DNA from: Bombyx mori
Lineage: Eukaryota > Arthropoda > Insecta > Lepidoptera > Bombycidae
DNA length: 64,000 nt
Assembly (NCBI RefSeq): GCF_030269925.1
Contig: NC_085132.1
Coordinates: forward strand, 1,324,501-1,388,500
Direction: 5' to 3'
The position numbers were made by a program, and so were the translations under genes. Below are positions 31,555 to 42,647 of the stretch, piece by piece (position 1 is the stretch's first letter; the number at the start of each line of letters is the position of its first letter). The notes under the pieces were generated by a model. The model worked only from the letters and a program-made list of their open reading frames with translations. It made no database searches and was not told the origin of the DNA.

Positions 31555-31957
31555 TAACAGCTTCGTATCAGCTAATATTACATCCGACGTCAAATTGACA
31601 GCGCATTTTGGCACGTCACGAAATAACGACTCGGCATAATTTCGGGGATGGAAACATGCCACAGCTAGCCAGGAAAAGCCAATATAATTCAATCGACACA
31701 AGCGAACCGGTTGATTTATCGTAGACATTCAGACGCACTATATATATTTTGGTGTGTCAACATCGGACGTTCACGGGACAGTGGAGAGAGAAACGTATGA
31801 AAATGAGTGAAGGAATTTTGCTCTGTCGAAGAATGTCCGGTGTTTTTTTCGGTTGGCTTGAATTTTGTTCGTTCGGGTTTTCGGTTTGCTATATTAGTCT
31901 GATGTTGTTGAAGTATTTTTGCTTCAAAGATTTAATACCAACAGCGAGTCGTACTGA
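31555..31957. other. Unassigned sequence
   Basis: A plus frame from 31749 runs into rep-C and is not a gene. The part before rep-C (GMSGVFFGW-like) has no recognised domain. Confidence 0.35.
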
Positions 31958-32180
31958 ATTCCACCGGTCATCATTCTCGTCGAACCCGTCGCCTACGACG
32001 AAGGGCTCGACGAGTAAATTAGCTCTCAGACACAGTCCTTTGTGTTTCTCGCCGGATCTTCTCAGTGGGTCGCGTTTCCGATCCGGTGGTAGATACTGCG
32101 AAGCACGGCTCTTGCTAGGGTTCGTGTTAGCAACGTCGTCCGGTTTGAGCCCCGTGAGTTCACCTACTAGTTAAGGTTAC
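31958..32180 (+). mobile_element. rep-C, tail lost
   Basis: ATTCTCGTCGAACCCGTCGC through CTTGCTAGGGTTCGTG to CTAGTTAAGGTTAC, then a Bm1 begins. Confidence 0.82.
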
Positions 32181-32182
32181 TT

Positions 32183-32413
32183 ACTGGTGGTAGGACCTCT
32201 TGTGAGACCGCGCGGGTATGTACCATCACTCTGCCTATTTCTACCGTGCAGCAGAAGCTTCACGGCAGACGCGGCGTTGTAACTATACTGAGATCTTAGA
32301 ACTTATATCTAAAGGTGGGTGGCGCATTTACGTTGTAGATGTCTATGGGCTCCAGTAATCACTTAACACCAGGTGGGCTGTGAGCTCGTGCACCCATATA
32401 AGCAATAAAAAAA
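32183..32413 (+). mobile_element. Bm1, headless
   Basis: 5' end at ACTGGTGGTAGG. A scrambled patch (CAGAAGCTTCACGGCAGACG) replaces the GTTTCGGTTTGAAGG region. Normal tail. Confidence 0.87.
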
Positions 32414-32907
32414 TAATGTCAGTCTCTAGTATCCAGAGCACAGGGAATCCTAAATTGAAGCCGGATGATCGTGCGTGATTTGTTCCCTGTTATTTATTAG
32501 TGATAATTAAGTAACTGTTGTCGACTTCATAGACCAAGACCACACCCCTGCCTGTTGCCTCAAGACCCCTTGATCCGGCGTGTCAGATAGTCTTATTTCT
32601 TTTGGCAACAAATAAATATATTATATACTTTGAAATCCAAGTTTTTTGTCCTGACGAGGAGCTAGAGATGTAAAACTATTGTATTGATCGATTCTTGATA
32701 CGCGTGCAGATTCTCGAGTTAATCAAACATTTTGAAGCATCGTGTTGAAACTACTATAAAAGATGCTGCTACGTACGTAGATAGATAAAGATCAACCTAA
32801 TAAAAGTGTATTCAAAAAAGACAAATCCAACGGAACCCAATCAGTACGAAAACATTGCTCATAACAAAAGCATTGATACGTAACAGAGTAGTGCTTTTTA
32901 TGTTTTA
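32414..32907. other. Unassigned sequence
   Basis: No supported feature. Confidence 0.4.
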
Positions 32908-33267
32908 AAGTGCTCTGAGGAATTGTTCGAGATGATACCGGCATCTCGTTTTTACCATCGCACCGCCCGCCACCGGAGTAGAGTTCATCCATACTACCTG
33001 GAGCCACTGCGGTCATCCACAGTGCGTTTCCAGAGATCTTTTTTGCCACGTACCATCCGGCTATGGAATGAGCTCCCCTCCACGGTGTTTCCCGAGCGCT
33101 ATGACATGTCCTTCTTCAAACGAGGCTTGTGGAGAGTATTAAGCGGTAGGCAGCGGCTTGGCTCTACCCCTGGCATTGCTGAAGTCCATGGGCGACGGTA
33201 ACCACTCACCATCAGGTGGGCCGTATGCTCGTCTGCCTACAAGGGCAATAAAAAAAAAAAAAAAAAA
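32908..33267 (+). mobile_element. LINE-D 3' end with intact ORF terminus
   Basis: The frame 32923-33201 reads through RFYHRTARHRSRVHPYYLEP, QRSFLPRTIRLWNELPS and YDMSFFKRGLWRVLSG to a stop. This C-terminal RxWNxLP...FK pattern belongs to jockey/CR1-type reverse-transcriptase proteins. The 3' UTR and A(15) tail follow. Probably BMC1/L1Bm-type; the name is an inference. The copy is 5'-truncated and cannot move by itself. Confidence 0.85.
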
Positions 33268-33934
33268 GATTTAAAAACGGGGCGCTCGCTTGAGTGTAAA
33301 AATATCAACGATGAGAAAGGGACCGGCGTCGAGGCTTTGATCTTCGACGGTACTCGGCTTCTCCTTGTTACGAGTGTTGCTGTGTATTCGAAATAACCGG
33401 AAAATTAGGGCTTTTGTCGACTGATAGGCGAGACATCCGCAGTTATACCGTAGTTCGATTATAAGTATATCGCATATATGATGCTATAAAGACACTTATG
33501 TAATTTTTGTCAACACTGAACTGAGTATGAGAAAATACATTTTTTCTAGTCACTAGTGAGACAAGAGAGATGTTTGCTTTTACTGATGAAATTTAAAGTT
33601 GTAGGTTCAATACTTACTATAATACTTATGTACATAAAATAATACATCATAGAAGTCACCCTTTTGGGTGTGAACACATCTTGCTTAAGAGCGTTTGTGC
33701 TTAAGATAAAAATGTCGTTAACTAATATTAAATTAAGACAAAGAGAACAAAAAACTATACAAACTTAAAAAAAAAACAATGAAAAAAAAAAATTAAAAGA
33801 GAGAAAAAAAAAAAATTTCTATTGTGTAGCAGAATTATATAATAAGATGTGGAATTTTCCAACGATTCTCATGAAAATTTATATAATTTGCATAAGTGAC
33901 GTTATCGCACCGAATGTGCGATATATTATCTATT
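33268..33934. other. Unassigned sequence
   Basis: A GC-richer patch at 33275-33400 (AAAGGGACCGGCGTCGAGGC) is open in no frame for long. A(n) tracts lie at 33765-33815. Confidence 0.4.
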
Positions 33935-34160
33935 ACTAGTTGTAGGACCTATTACTGGTGGTAGGACTTCTTGTGAATCCGCACGGGTAGGTATCACCAT
34001 CCTGCCTATTTCTGCCGTGAAGCAGTTAATGAGTTTCGGTTTGAAGGGCGGGGCAGCCGTTGTAATTATACTGAGACCTTTGAACTCGTATATCAAGGGG
34101 GGTGGTAGTGGTGAGGTTTAGATGTCTATGGGCTTCGATAACTATCCATGAAATAAAAAA
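33935..34160 (+). mobile_element. Bm1 with doubled 5' end
   Basis: CTAGTTGTAGGACCT (33936-33950) is followed after three bases by ACTGGTGGTAGGACTTC (33953). The tail has a deletion joining ATAACTA to TCCATGAAATAAAAAA. Confidence 0.83.
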
Positions 34161-35026
34161 GTAATATTTTAATTGAAAAATTGTGTATTTATTTGTTTAT
34201 ATGTTCGTGTTTTAATGGTTTTTTTTAATTAAGGCTGTCGGACTTCAGGGTACTTGAGTAATATTGTCTAAAATAGTACCATCGATGTGCGATAAATGGC
34301 GTGTGAAATTTTTCAGATTATAGAATTTGGATACTATAATTCGGCGGATGGCGTGTTACTGGTTTAGCTTTTTATTAAAATTTTACTGTAACAAAATAAT
34401 AACACTGTAAAATAACTGTTTTTGTCCTTATTCATTTCATATTAGGACATTATATATTTATTGAATGTTTGTTAAGGTTTTGAGCATTGATTGATAATTT
34501 TCCGCGTTCCTGAAAACCGAAATGTACTTCAGAAAGGTTACTTAAGTTAAGTATTAAATAAAGTCGGTTATATATTTTGGTCGGCTTATTACCCCACTCA
34601 TAGTAGTACCATAGACACAGGATATATAGTTCAATAAGAATAGCTCATATAGATATGTCAATTTCGCTTCGGTAGCGGCTTAACAATAAATGGTCCGTAA
34701 GCTCGTTCGTCTGCCACACAAGCGGAATCTAAAATTTAATCATTTAAAAACGAAAATCAGTAAAAAAAACCCGGAAAGTTTTTTTATTACACCTGGCAAC
34801 CCTATTTCAGGTAAAAACTTTAGTGATGTAAAGCCTTTAATAATAAGACGGAGATCTCGATGAAAAATCAAAAAGAGATTGAAAAAATGTTTGCAGTATA
34901 AAACAAACTTGCTATTTAAATAGTTTCTGAGATCACAATGAAAAATGTATACGACAAATAATAGTTTTTAGATATTACATGTTTCTTTAATGTAATATTA
35001 TTGAAGGCGGTAGTTGTAGAGTTAGT
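34161..35026. other. Unassigned; possible old LTR-L trace
   Basis: ATAAATGGCGTG and CGGCGGATGGCGTG (34290-34360) recall the GATAGATGGCG repeats of LTR-L, but neither end is present. Confidence 0.35.
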
Positions 35027-35113
35027 TTTTTTTATTGCCGTTGTAGGCAGACGAGCATACGGCCCACCTGATGGTGAGTGGTCACCGTCGCTCGTGGACG
35101 TCAGCAATGCCAG
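35027..35113 (-). mobile_element. LINE-D tail, 87 bp
   Basis: T-tract, GTAGGCAGACGAGCATACGG to GGACGTCAGCAATGCCAG. Very short retroposed 3' end. Confidence 0.85.
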
Positions 35114-35763
35114 TAACCTAATAATAATTGTAAATAGACACGTTTTAACAAAAACGGACTTGAAATAGAAAAAAAAAAGATATTCCAAAACAAATTAAAT
35201 AATATACACTAAAAACAATAATCATCGAAATCGGTTGGCGTGATATTGATTTATTGAATTATTCATCTATTTGTCGCGCACGTACTTAATGCAAATTTAA
35301 GACTTATATGGTTTTCTCATGACTACCATTATCAGAACTGGACTAAATTGGGAAATGGGAACACACGGGAAGCGTCAGATTTCTAATAAAAAAGATTCAT
35401 AAAAATCTAATCACCCAGTCAAAAATTATGAGGTAACAAACATAAAAAAATCTTACAGTCGAATTGAGAACCACCTCCTTTTTTGAACTAGGTTAAAAAC
35501 ATTAATACGTAATATTTCCCGATCTGTTGTCAACGGATAACGAACCTAGTAAGTGATATGTCATCGGATGACGTCACCAGTAGGATCGATACGGCAGTCC
35601 ATATTAGCAGATACCGATGCGTGTCATCCCTATTCTTATTATTACATATCTCAGTGGACGTGATGAATGAACAGATGTTACTAGAATTCGGTCTGGTGAA
35701 CTCCTTTTTAAGTATGGTTAGTTGATTTTTGTTGTTTTTGGTCAGCATACGAGGTCATAGTCA
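35114..35763. other. Unassigned sequence
   Basis: No supported feature. Confidence 0.4.
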
Positions 35764-35816
35764 GCGGTTACCGGGGGGGCTCACAGATATTAACAATGTT
35801 AATAACGCCACCCAAC
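35764..35816 (-). mobile_element. Bm1 remnant
   Basis: CGGTTACCGGGGGGGCTCAC and AACGCCACCCAAC keep Bm1 order. It is interrupted by a complete Bm1 of opposite orientation soon after. Confidence 0.55.
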
Positions 35817-35836
35817 TTTTACTTTTTTCCACTTTA

Positions 35837-36276
35837 AGTCGTCGTGGCCTAAAGGATAAGACGTCCGGTGCATTCGTATGTAGCGATGCAACGGTGTTCG
35901 AATCCCGCAGGCGGGTACCAATTTGTCTAATGAAATACGTACTTAACAAATGTTCACGATTGACTTCGACGGTGAAGGAATAACATCGTGTAATAAAAAT
36001 CAAATCCGCAAAATTATAATTTGCGTAATCACTGGTGGTAGGACGTCGTGTGAGTCCGCGCGGGTGGGTACCACCACCTTGCTTGTTTCTGCCGTAAAGC
36101 AGTAATGTGTTTCGGTTTGAAGGGTGGGGCAGCCGTTGTAACTATACTGAGATCTTAGAACTCATATCTCAAGGTGGGTGGCGGCATTCACGTTGTAGAT
36201 GTCTATGAGCTCCTGTAACCACTTAGCAGCAGGTAGGCTGTGAGCTCGTCCACCTATCTGTGCAATAAAAAAAATT
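35837..36276 (+). mobile_element. Bm1, complete
   Basis: Head 35837 (GTCGTCGTGGCCTAAAGG), B-box GTTCGAATCCC near 35896, body from 36031, A-tail at 36266. Confidence 0.92.
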
Positions 36277-36359
36277 AAAAGATGAGTGGGTCGTGGGACG
36301 CCGGATAGCGATTCAGAAATTGTTGAATTTACGTGCAGCGACATCGGTTGATAACAAAC

Positions 36360-36450
36360 TAAATAGAAAAAATCTTACGTTACGGACGTTTTTTCCCGGT
36401 TAGGGTACCCCTCCGCATCGTCCCATAAGGAACTTCGTTCCAAAAAACAT
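36360..36450 (+). mobile_element. pal-P solo right end
   Basis: CTTACGTTACGGACGTTTT to CCCATAAGGAACTTCGTTCC and AAAAAACAT, with no core and no left end. Confidence 0.75.
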
Positions 36451-36469
36451 TTTTACTTTTAAATACGAC

Positions 36470-36593
36470 TTCTGAGTTTTGTTGTACAACGGTTCGCTCG
36501 ATCCTCAAGCGCATTATTTCTTCGCGGCAGAAATAGGCAGGACAGTCGTACCTACCCCTACGAGCTTAGAAACCGCCCAGGTACCAGTAAATA
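36470..36593 (-). mobile_element. Old Bm1 fragment
   Basis: GTTGTACAACGGTTCGC and TTCGCGGCAGAAATAGGCAG keep Bm1 order; it ends GGTACCAGTAA. Confidence 0.6.
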
Positions 36594-37057
36594 TGTAAAT
36601 TATTATTATTGCACTTTAGATTTTGCTACACGTTTTTTTTGGAATACTTTATAGTTTTTATTTCGACAATAATAAACGCGAGAAAGTTAAAAGTATTTTT
36701 AATTATTCAATTAAATTGTTTGTATCGATTATCAAAATGATATATATATATACCTATATATTCGTTTTGAATAAGTTTGGCAAAGACCAATAGAAAGGAT
36801 GTTATTTTTACAAAAACCGAATAAAAGTTCTGCAAAAAAGAGTTCTCAAAAAAAAAACCCATAAAACCGTCACTTTATTTCACATTCGAGTTAAAGGGAT
36901 GTCGAAGAAGCAGAAAAAAAACGCTTTCGCCAAACTAATTTCGCTTTTATCTTTTAAAACGAAAAGTTGGAGACAAAAAAACAAAAAGAAAACTCCATCC
37001 AAATTAATTTGAATGGGTTTTGCCGTTCGCTCTCTCCGAAAACGTTGCACTATTAAA
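36594..37057. other. Unassigned sequence
   Basis: A(n)-rich, with a 64-codon minus frame at 36880-37074 full of F/L and without a domain. Confidence 0.4.
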
Positions 37058-37465
37058 AAACAAACGTGTGGCACTCGGGAACTGCCGCGGTAAAGCTATT
37101 GCATAGCATTTTTATCAACTTATGCAATTATAATTAATTAGAAAATGATAATTTAACATTAAAACAATAATAAAACAAGGCCACGCTATATTAAACATTA
37201 ATAAAAGCAAAACCTTAACTGTCCCCTTCACACTCATAAGCTAGACCGCGCGAGAGAGAGATGGGCAGACTTTTCATGATCTGCATGCAGTGTGACGTCA
37301 CGCCACGCGCTTATTCACAAACACTACACAAGCGCAACGTGTGAATGTGTTGAACGCGAGCTGCATGGTAGGCGGAGTGAGGGGTGTAAGGTTTTTTTCG
37401 TTACGGAATTTCATGATTCGGCTCTCAAACCGCGCTCAAGGCCCGCGATAAAAGCTATGCAATAG
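37058..37465. mobile_element. rep-G, MITE-like
   Basis: The left end is ACGTGTGGCACTCGGGAACT, then GGTAAAGCTATTGCATAGC. The right end has the self-complementary AAGCTATGCAATAGCTT (37454-37470). The terminal blocks are inverted with respect to each other. The core contains CGCGCGAGAGAGAGATGGGC and GTGTGACGTCACGCC. No ORF. Confidence 0.65.
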
Positions 37466-37520
37466 CTTAAAATTCTTTATTTAGTTTAACGTAGATTGAT
37501 CGGTTTATGATCGAGATGGT

Positions 37521-37776
37521 TCTTTATTTATTTATTTTTTATTCCTTAGATGGGTTGACGAGCTCACAGCACACCTGGTGTTAAATGGTTACCGGAACCC
37601 ATAGTCATCTACAACATAAATGCCGCTAACCACCTTAAGATAATATGGGATCTAAGGTCTCGCTATAGTTACAACGGCTACCCAGCCCTTCAATCCGAAA
37701 TTCATCACTGCTTCGCGGCAGAAATAAACAGGGCGGTGGTACTTACCCGTGCGGACTCACAAGAGGTCCTACCACC
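37521..37776 (-). mobile_element. Bm1, headless
   Basis: Diverged (TTCAATCCGAAATTCATCAC). 5' end at CTGGTGGTAGG. Confidence 0.87.
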
Positions 37777-38279
37777 AGATGGATAGATTTTCATAATACT
37801 ATTAGTACATTCTATTCTCTATTTTCTTGTATGATTTATTCGTTTCAATGGTATGATATAATGATATCGAAAAATGATGACCTCAAACATCATTACTCGC
37901 CGAGCCTCAACCGCGCAACTCTATTTACAGAACGTCAAACTATGCAAACAACCAAACCATTAATATTATTTTATCAGAGTCGGAACTAGCACATTACAAC
38001 GATAGCAAGTTTGACGCTTATAAATTATTTAAACAGATTAATAGCTAAACACGTAATCCGCTTAATCAGGCGCTAAACGTTTTCCGATACTGCAACCGGT
38101 ATCGATTTGACGTTAAAATCTAATTACGTAATTTATTTGCATTAGTTTTAAATTGATTTTCGATCGGGGCTCATCACTGTTGTGCCCATCGAATTGCAAT
38201 AGGCTTCGAATGCTTTAGTTTTCATCTCAACAATTATTAATAACCTCGGTCGCCGAGACTTTCAATAAAATTTTGGTAT
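37777..38279. other. Unassigned sequence
   Basis: No supported feature. Confidence 0.4.
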
Positions 38280-38503
38280 TGTTACGCCGGCAAGAACAAC
38301 GCCATCTATCATCGAGTAGCAGAAACGAATATCCAAAGAACTAGTAAAACCGCGAACGCTCTACCGGTACAACGCCATCTATTATTAAATAGTGGAAACT
38401 AATCGACCTGTCAGGAATGTTCTTCGATAATTCAAGGGATGTCGTATCGACTACAAAAGCGTTGCAAGGATGACACGTAGGCAGGTAGTAAGCGGTTCTA
38501 CTC
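38280..38503 (+). mobile_element. LTR-L 5' part
   Basis: TGTTACGCCGGCAAGAAC, two CAACGCCATCTAT units, GTCGTATCGACTACAAAAGC. It stops after the Inr-like region at a Bm1 body. GTAT precedes it. Confidence 0.8.
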
Positions 38504-38672
38504 GCGTTTCGGTTTGAAGGGTGGGGCAGCCGCTGTAACTATACTTGAGACCTTAGAACTTATATCTCTAGATGGGTGGCGCATTTACGTTGTAGATGTC
38601 TATGGGCTCCAGTAACCACATAACACCAGGTGGCCTGTGAGCTCATCTACCTTTCTAAGCAATAAAAAAAAA
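38504..38672 (+). mobile_element. Bm1, 5'-truncated
   Basis: Begins at GCGTTTCGGTTTGAAGGG directly after LTR sequence and runs to AAGCAATAAAA. Confidence 0.87.
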
Positions 38673-39218
38673 TAGATTTGCGAAACACTAAAAGAAACAA
38701 AGTGAGATACTTGGACTGGCGTTTTTCGATCGTGCCTTCAACCTTATAACCAAAAAAGCAAATTTTTATCAATGAAATCGTTTTTCAGAACACAATGGAC
38801 TATCGAGTATCGCATTCAATCTTGAAAGGTATTATTGTAATAATCGACGAACAAAGTTAACAAAATAACGAAATGAAAAGCAGTATTTCATAACGGGGCG
38901 TTAAATTGTTCACACCTTTTCATTCTATTCGTTCACAAAGGCTCACCTTCATTTTTCCTTCATTGTTTGGTGTTTATATTAAAATTTGAGAATCATCTGT
39001 TATAATGAGTTTCGCGTTGGTCGCGAACGTTGGGCCAATAATGGCAAATGTCTGGTAGCGGCTGCGGATACGGTGCGTTTCGCAAATTGAATGAGGATAT
39101 TTTTTTTAACAACTAAAGATGTATTATTAAGTTTTATTAACGTTATAACCTAATATAATTGTATTTAAGTGAACTTAGCTAAGTTGATGATAATGTGGTC
39201 CACACGGTCCAACGGTAT
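38673..39218. other. Unassigned sequence
   Basis: No supported feature. Confidence 0.4.
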
Positions 39219-39321
39219 GTAGTAGTTTGGCTATGCCTCTGGCATTGGTGAAGTCCATGGGCGACGGTAATCGCTCACCATCAGATGGGCCGTATGCTCG
39301 GCAGCCTACAAGGGCAATAAA
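39219..39321 (+). mobile_element. LINE-D tail
   Basis: CTATGCCTCTGGCATTGGTG to CCTACAAGGGCAATAAAAA. Confidence 0.83.
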
Positions 39322-39698
39322 AATCAAAACTGTGGAAGAGCAATCTGGTTGGTGGTGTATCGCGTTCCGACCCAGCAGGCTGGTTCTAATCCAATAGAGC
39401 ATCCCGGAACACCAGCGGCACTGGCCGACGACCACCTTGACGACCCATCCTTCTGCTCTGTCCAGGCTCTGACCACGGTTAGATATCGGACGTCGATTGA
39501 GAGAGTCCAATGGGAGTTCGCCCACTGAGTTTCTGGCCGGATCTTCTCAGTGGGCTGCGTTTCCGATCCGGTGGTAGATACTGCGAAGCACTGCCCTTGC
39601 TAGGGCCAATGTTACCAACACTCCGGTTTGAGCTCCGTGAGCTCGCCTACACGTCAAAGTGAAGCTGAAATAGCCTCCCGAGGCTATCAGCATAAAAA
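39322..39698 (+). mobile_element. rep-C with extended 5' part
   Basis: The certain portion is 39510-39698 (CACTGAGTTTCTGGCCGG to GGCTATCAGC). The GC-rich 39330-39510 directly before it is not shared with other copies here and may be rep-C coding sequence or another element. Confidence 0.7.
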
Positions 39699-40282
39699 CA
39701 TTGGAGTCGTTTGATGAATAGAGCCCTAAAAACATCCATAAACCCGCGGCCCACGTGCGTCCACTTTTTAAACTCCTTTTTAAATAACTTGTCAGACAGA
39801 CGTGCCCACACAACAGTTAATTACTGTTACTATGGCCGCTATGCATGTGTATACCCATACATACATAGTACCTTCCCAATATCAAACAGCGACTTCTAAC
39901 GTGAGAGGCGGCACCGCACAGCTAATCCACGAACGCGCTAAGCACTATAATTAGAACTTTCCGACAACGAGTAGTTAGACAAGAGTCGAATCTGCAAAAA
40001 GAATGGCCTCGTAAAGTTCCCGTTTCGCGAAGTTTCCGCGAAAGTTCATCTCGGGACCAGCGCGACACTATGTAACAGCTTCTTGTATACAAATAAGGCT
40101 TCGAGGCGAATTAATGAACATGAAACTTGTTTTAGTAGTTTAACAAGTTGTCCTTAACGTTGTCCTTAAGGTTTAATGAGAAGCTTTTTTTTGTAAGCTA
40201 ACGAGGAAGCTTTAGTGGTGCAAGCAAATCCTGCACTAATATCACGTTGGCAGTAAGAAGTGTACGGGCTCATGTGAATTTT
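39699..40282. other. Unassigned sequence
   Basis: CCGTTTCGCGAAGTTTCCGC GAAAG (40019-40043) is a small imperfect palindrome. No gene. Confidence 0.4.
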
Positions 40283-40528
40283 ACTGGTGGTAGGACCTCT
40301 TGTGAGTCCGCGCGGGTAGGTACCACCACCGTGCCTATTTTTGCCGTGAAGCAGTAATGCGTTTCGGTTTGAAGGTTGGGGCAGCCGTTGTAACTATACT
40401 TGAGACCTTAGAACTTATATCTCAAGATGGGTGGCGCATTTCGCTGTAGATGTCTATGGGCTCAAGTAACCACTTAACACCAGGAGGGGTGTGAGCTCGT
40501 CGACCCACCTAAGCAATAATAAAAAAAA
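40283..40528 (+). mobile_element. Bm1, headless
   Basis: A near-consensus body from ACTGGTGGTAGG, tail AAGCAATAATAAAA. Confidence 0.92.
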
Positions 40529-40884
40529 TCTCGGTCGATTACATTCATGTACCCATAGCTTTAATTATGGCAATGGCTACCGCAGAGTTAGGCTTTATTA
40601 AATTTATAGTTCTATGGTCGCTTTTGCCATAACAGATCAAAGTAGTTTTAGTTGCGTGAATACGGCTCATAGTCTATTTCAATGTAGCTTTTTGTTTTTA
40701 AATTTTTCATATAAAAATTTTGATGCGTCACTACTAATTATAGATATGTTTAGATTATAAAAATATATTACGTAGTACCAAGAACAGTAGTGGTGTTACT
40801 AAAAGTAGAAAACTTATAAAAATAAAATTATATATTGTTATATACGACGGAGGGACTCGTGGTATCAGAGAGGTCCGCTACGCC
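40529..40884. other. Unassigned AT-rich sequence
   Basis: No supported feature. Confidence 0.4.
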
Positions 40885-41145
40885 CGGCTCTTATGCTGAT
40901 AGACTTAAGAGGCTATATCAGCTTCTCCTTGACATGTAGGTGAGGTCACGGGGCTCAAACCGCAGTGTTGCTAACACTGGCCCTAGCAAGAGCAGTGCTT
41001 CGCAGAATCTACCACCGAATCGGAAACGCGACCCACTGAGAAGATCCGGCAAGGAACTTAGTGGGCTGTGTCTGTGGGCCAATTCACTCGTCAAGCCCTT
41101 CGTCGTAAGCGACGGGTTCGACGAGGACGGTGACCGGTGCTTGTG
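40885..41145 (-). mobile_element. rep-C, no tail tract
   Basis: CTTATGCTGATAGACTTAAG to GTGACCGGTGCTTG, with a long 5' part. The A-tail has been lost. Confidence 0.8.
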
Positions 41146-41184
41146 AGAAACTCTGTGAGTACAATCACTTACTATGTAAAATAC

Positions 41185-41522
41185 TGTTACACCGGTAAGA
41201 GTAACGCCATCTATCTCCGAATATTCTAACGAATATCGAAACATCTAGTAGCACCTAGAACGCTCGAGAGTACAACGCCATCTATTGTCGTTAGAGATGT
41301 GTGGAATATTCTCGATAATTCTAGGGATGTCGTATCGACTATAAAAGCGTTGCAGAGATGGCGCGCAGTCAGTCAGTAATCGGAACTACTCGAAGCGAAA
41401 CAGCGAACGGATCACCTCAAGCGAAGCGGAAGAAGCGAATTGAGAGTTTTAAAGTGTTTGTGAAGTGTTTTAAGTGTTGAATACAGTTTTAAGTTGTACT
41501 CCGGTACAATTTTAATTTATCA
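41185..41522 (+). mobile_element. LTR-L, 3' end lost
   Basis: TGTTACACCGGTAAGAG at the start; GACTATAAAAGCG near 41336; CAGTCAGTCAGTAATCGG near 41367; then CGAAGCGAAACAGCGAACGG. It ends at TTTTAATTTATC, about 22 bases short of the expected CGTAACA. Best copy for seeing the promoter layout on the plus strand. Confidence 0.83.
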
Positions 41523-42035
41523 CTACAAATTTGTATCCATTATCGTATTTTCCATCACTGTCACGACACTCTGCCAGAGCCTATTATGGAAAATAAACAC
41601 CCTGATACTATAAAAATAAGTCCCATGAATATCTTCGGTTACGCGAGTTCGAACTAAAAATTTAAACGTCCGAAAAACGACAAAAAATACGCGCTCTCCC
41701 AAAAAAAAATGAAGAATTCTAAAAATTACAATCAAAACTTACGAACGATTTTAACAGCTATCGTTCGTTCAATAGAGCGGAATTTCGTTTGTGAGGTGTT
41801 CGAATTTAAAAAAAAAATCTCCATATCTACAGGAAAAGCCTTCAGCTGTCTGTGCGTCCGGCGGCGTCGGAAGCTCGCGTCTGAACGGGCGCGTCTCAAT
41901 TTCAAACTCATTTCCCGTTAGCGACGTAATTCGTTTGAACAAAAACAAAAAAAGCTCGCTGTTTTTACAGGAATGAATACACTTGAAGAAATGCGTCCTA
42001 TAAGTTCCCGTTAGGTCTGCAACCAACAGTGTGCT
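41523..42035. other. Unassigned; GC-richer patch
   Basis: 41850-41920 (GTCCGGCGGCGTCGGAAGC) is open in several frames on both strands. The frames are too short and unsupported to call an exon. Confidence 0.35.
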
Positions 42036-42039
42036 CAGC

Positions 42040-42145
42040 ACAGTTTGTATCCAGAGATCGTATTTGCCACGTACCATCCGGATCTGGAATGAATTCCCCA
42101 AAACGGCGTTTTTCGTGTGCTATAACATGTCCTCCTTTAAGGTTT
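42040..42145 (+). pseudogene. Old LINE-D ORF remnant
   Basis: A frame reads QRSYLPRTIRIWNEFPKTAF and then YNMSSFK. It is the same C-terminal motif as at 33020-33120 but about half the residues around it have changed. It lacks the 3' UTR and tail. Confidence 0.75.
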
Positions 42146-42251
42146 CTTAAAGCCGTCCAAATCAAAAAAGTACGGTACATTCACACGTATTTTCGCGAAT
42201 GAAAATGTCGATCGCACAAGTGTGAAGTGCCTAGAATGGTTTTATACATAA

Positions 42252-42469
42252 CTAGCCGTGCTCGCCCGCTTCGCTTCGCATTTAAAAATAACATTATTAT
42301 TTATTGTCATTATTATTAGGGAGTCCAACATTCATATAACTATTAGCCTATCCATTAAGTACGTGTACTTTCTACATGTATACTAAGTTTCAAGTCAATC
42401 GGATGCATGGTTCAGTAGTTATAACGGAACATCCGTAAAAACCACTATAGATTTATATATTAGTATAGA
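42252..42469 (-). mobile_element. Hel-3 Helitron
   Basis: Minus strand: A|TCTATACTAATATATAAATC...GAGCACGGCTAG|T. 218 bases, clean A/T site. Confidence 0.88.
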
Positions 42470-42481
42470 TGGTATATAGCT

Positions 42482-42620
42482 CTTTTTTTTTCGGGTAAGG
42501 GGATCGAACCACCAAAGAGATATCCGCGCCTAAGGGGGCGCACAGGGTATCTTAGACTCGACGGTCTGCAGACGTTGGGAGCAGATCGCGGGTTCAAGGA
42601 TATTTTTAGGCGCCGAACAA
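42482..42620 (-). mobile_element. rep-E second copy
   Basis: On the minus strand AACCCGCGATCTGCTCCCAA, GTCTGCAGACCGTCGAGTC, GCGCCCCCTTAGGCGCG, then TTCGATCCCCTTACCCG and A(9). Same block order as 7932-8066, about 20-25% different, and it extends further 5'. Confidence 0.75.
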
Positions 42621-42647
42621 CTCCCTTTACACTCTCTAACCCGACGT

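Noticed and set aside
31749..32174. 141-codon plus-strand ORF
   Set aside because: Its second half is rep-C and the first half has no domain.
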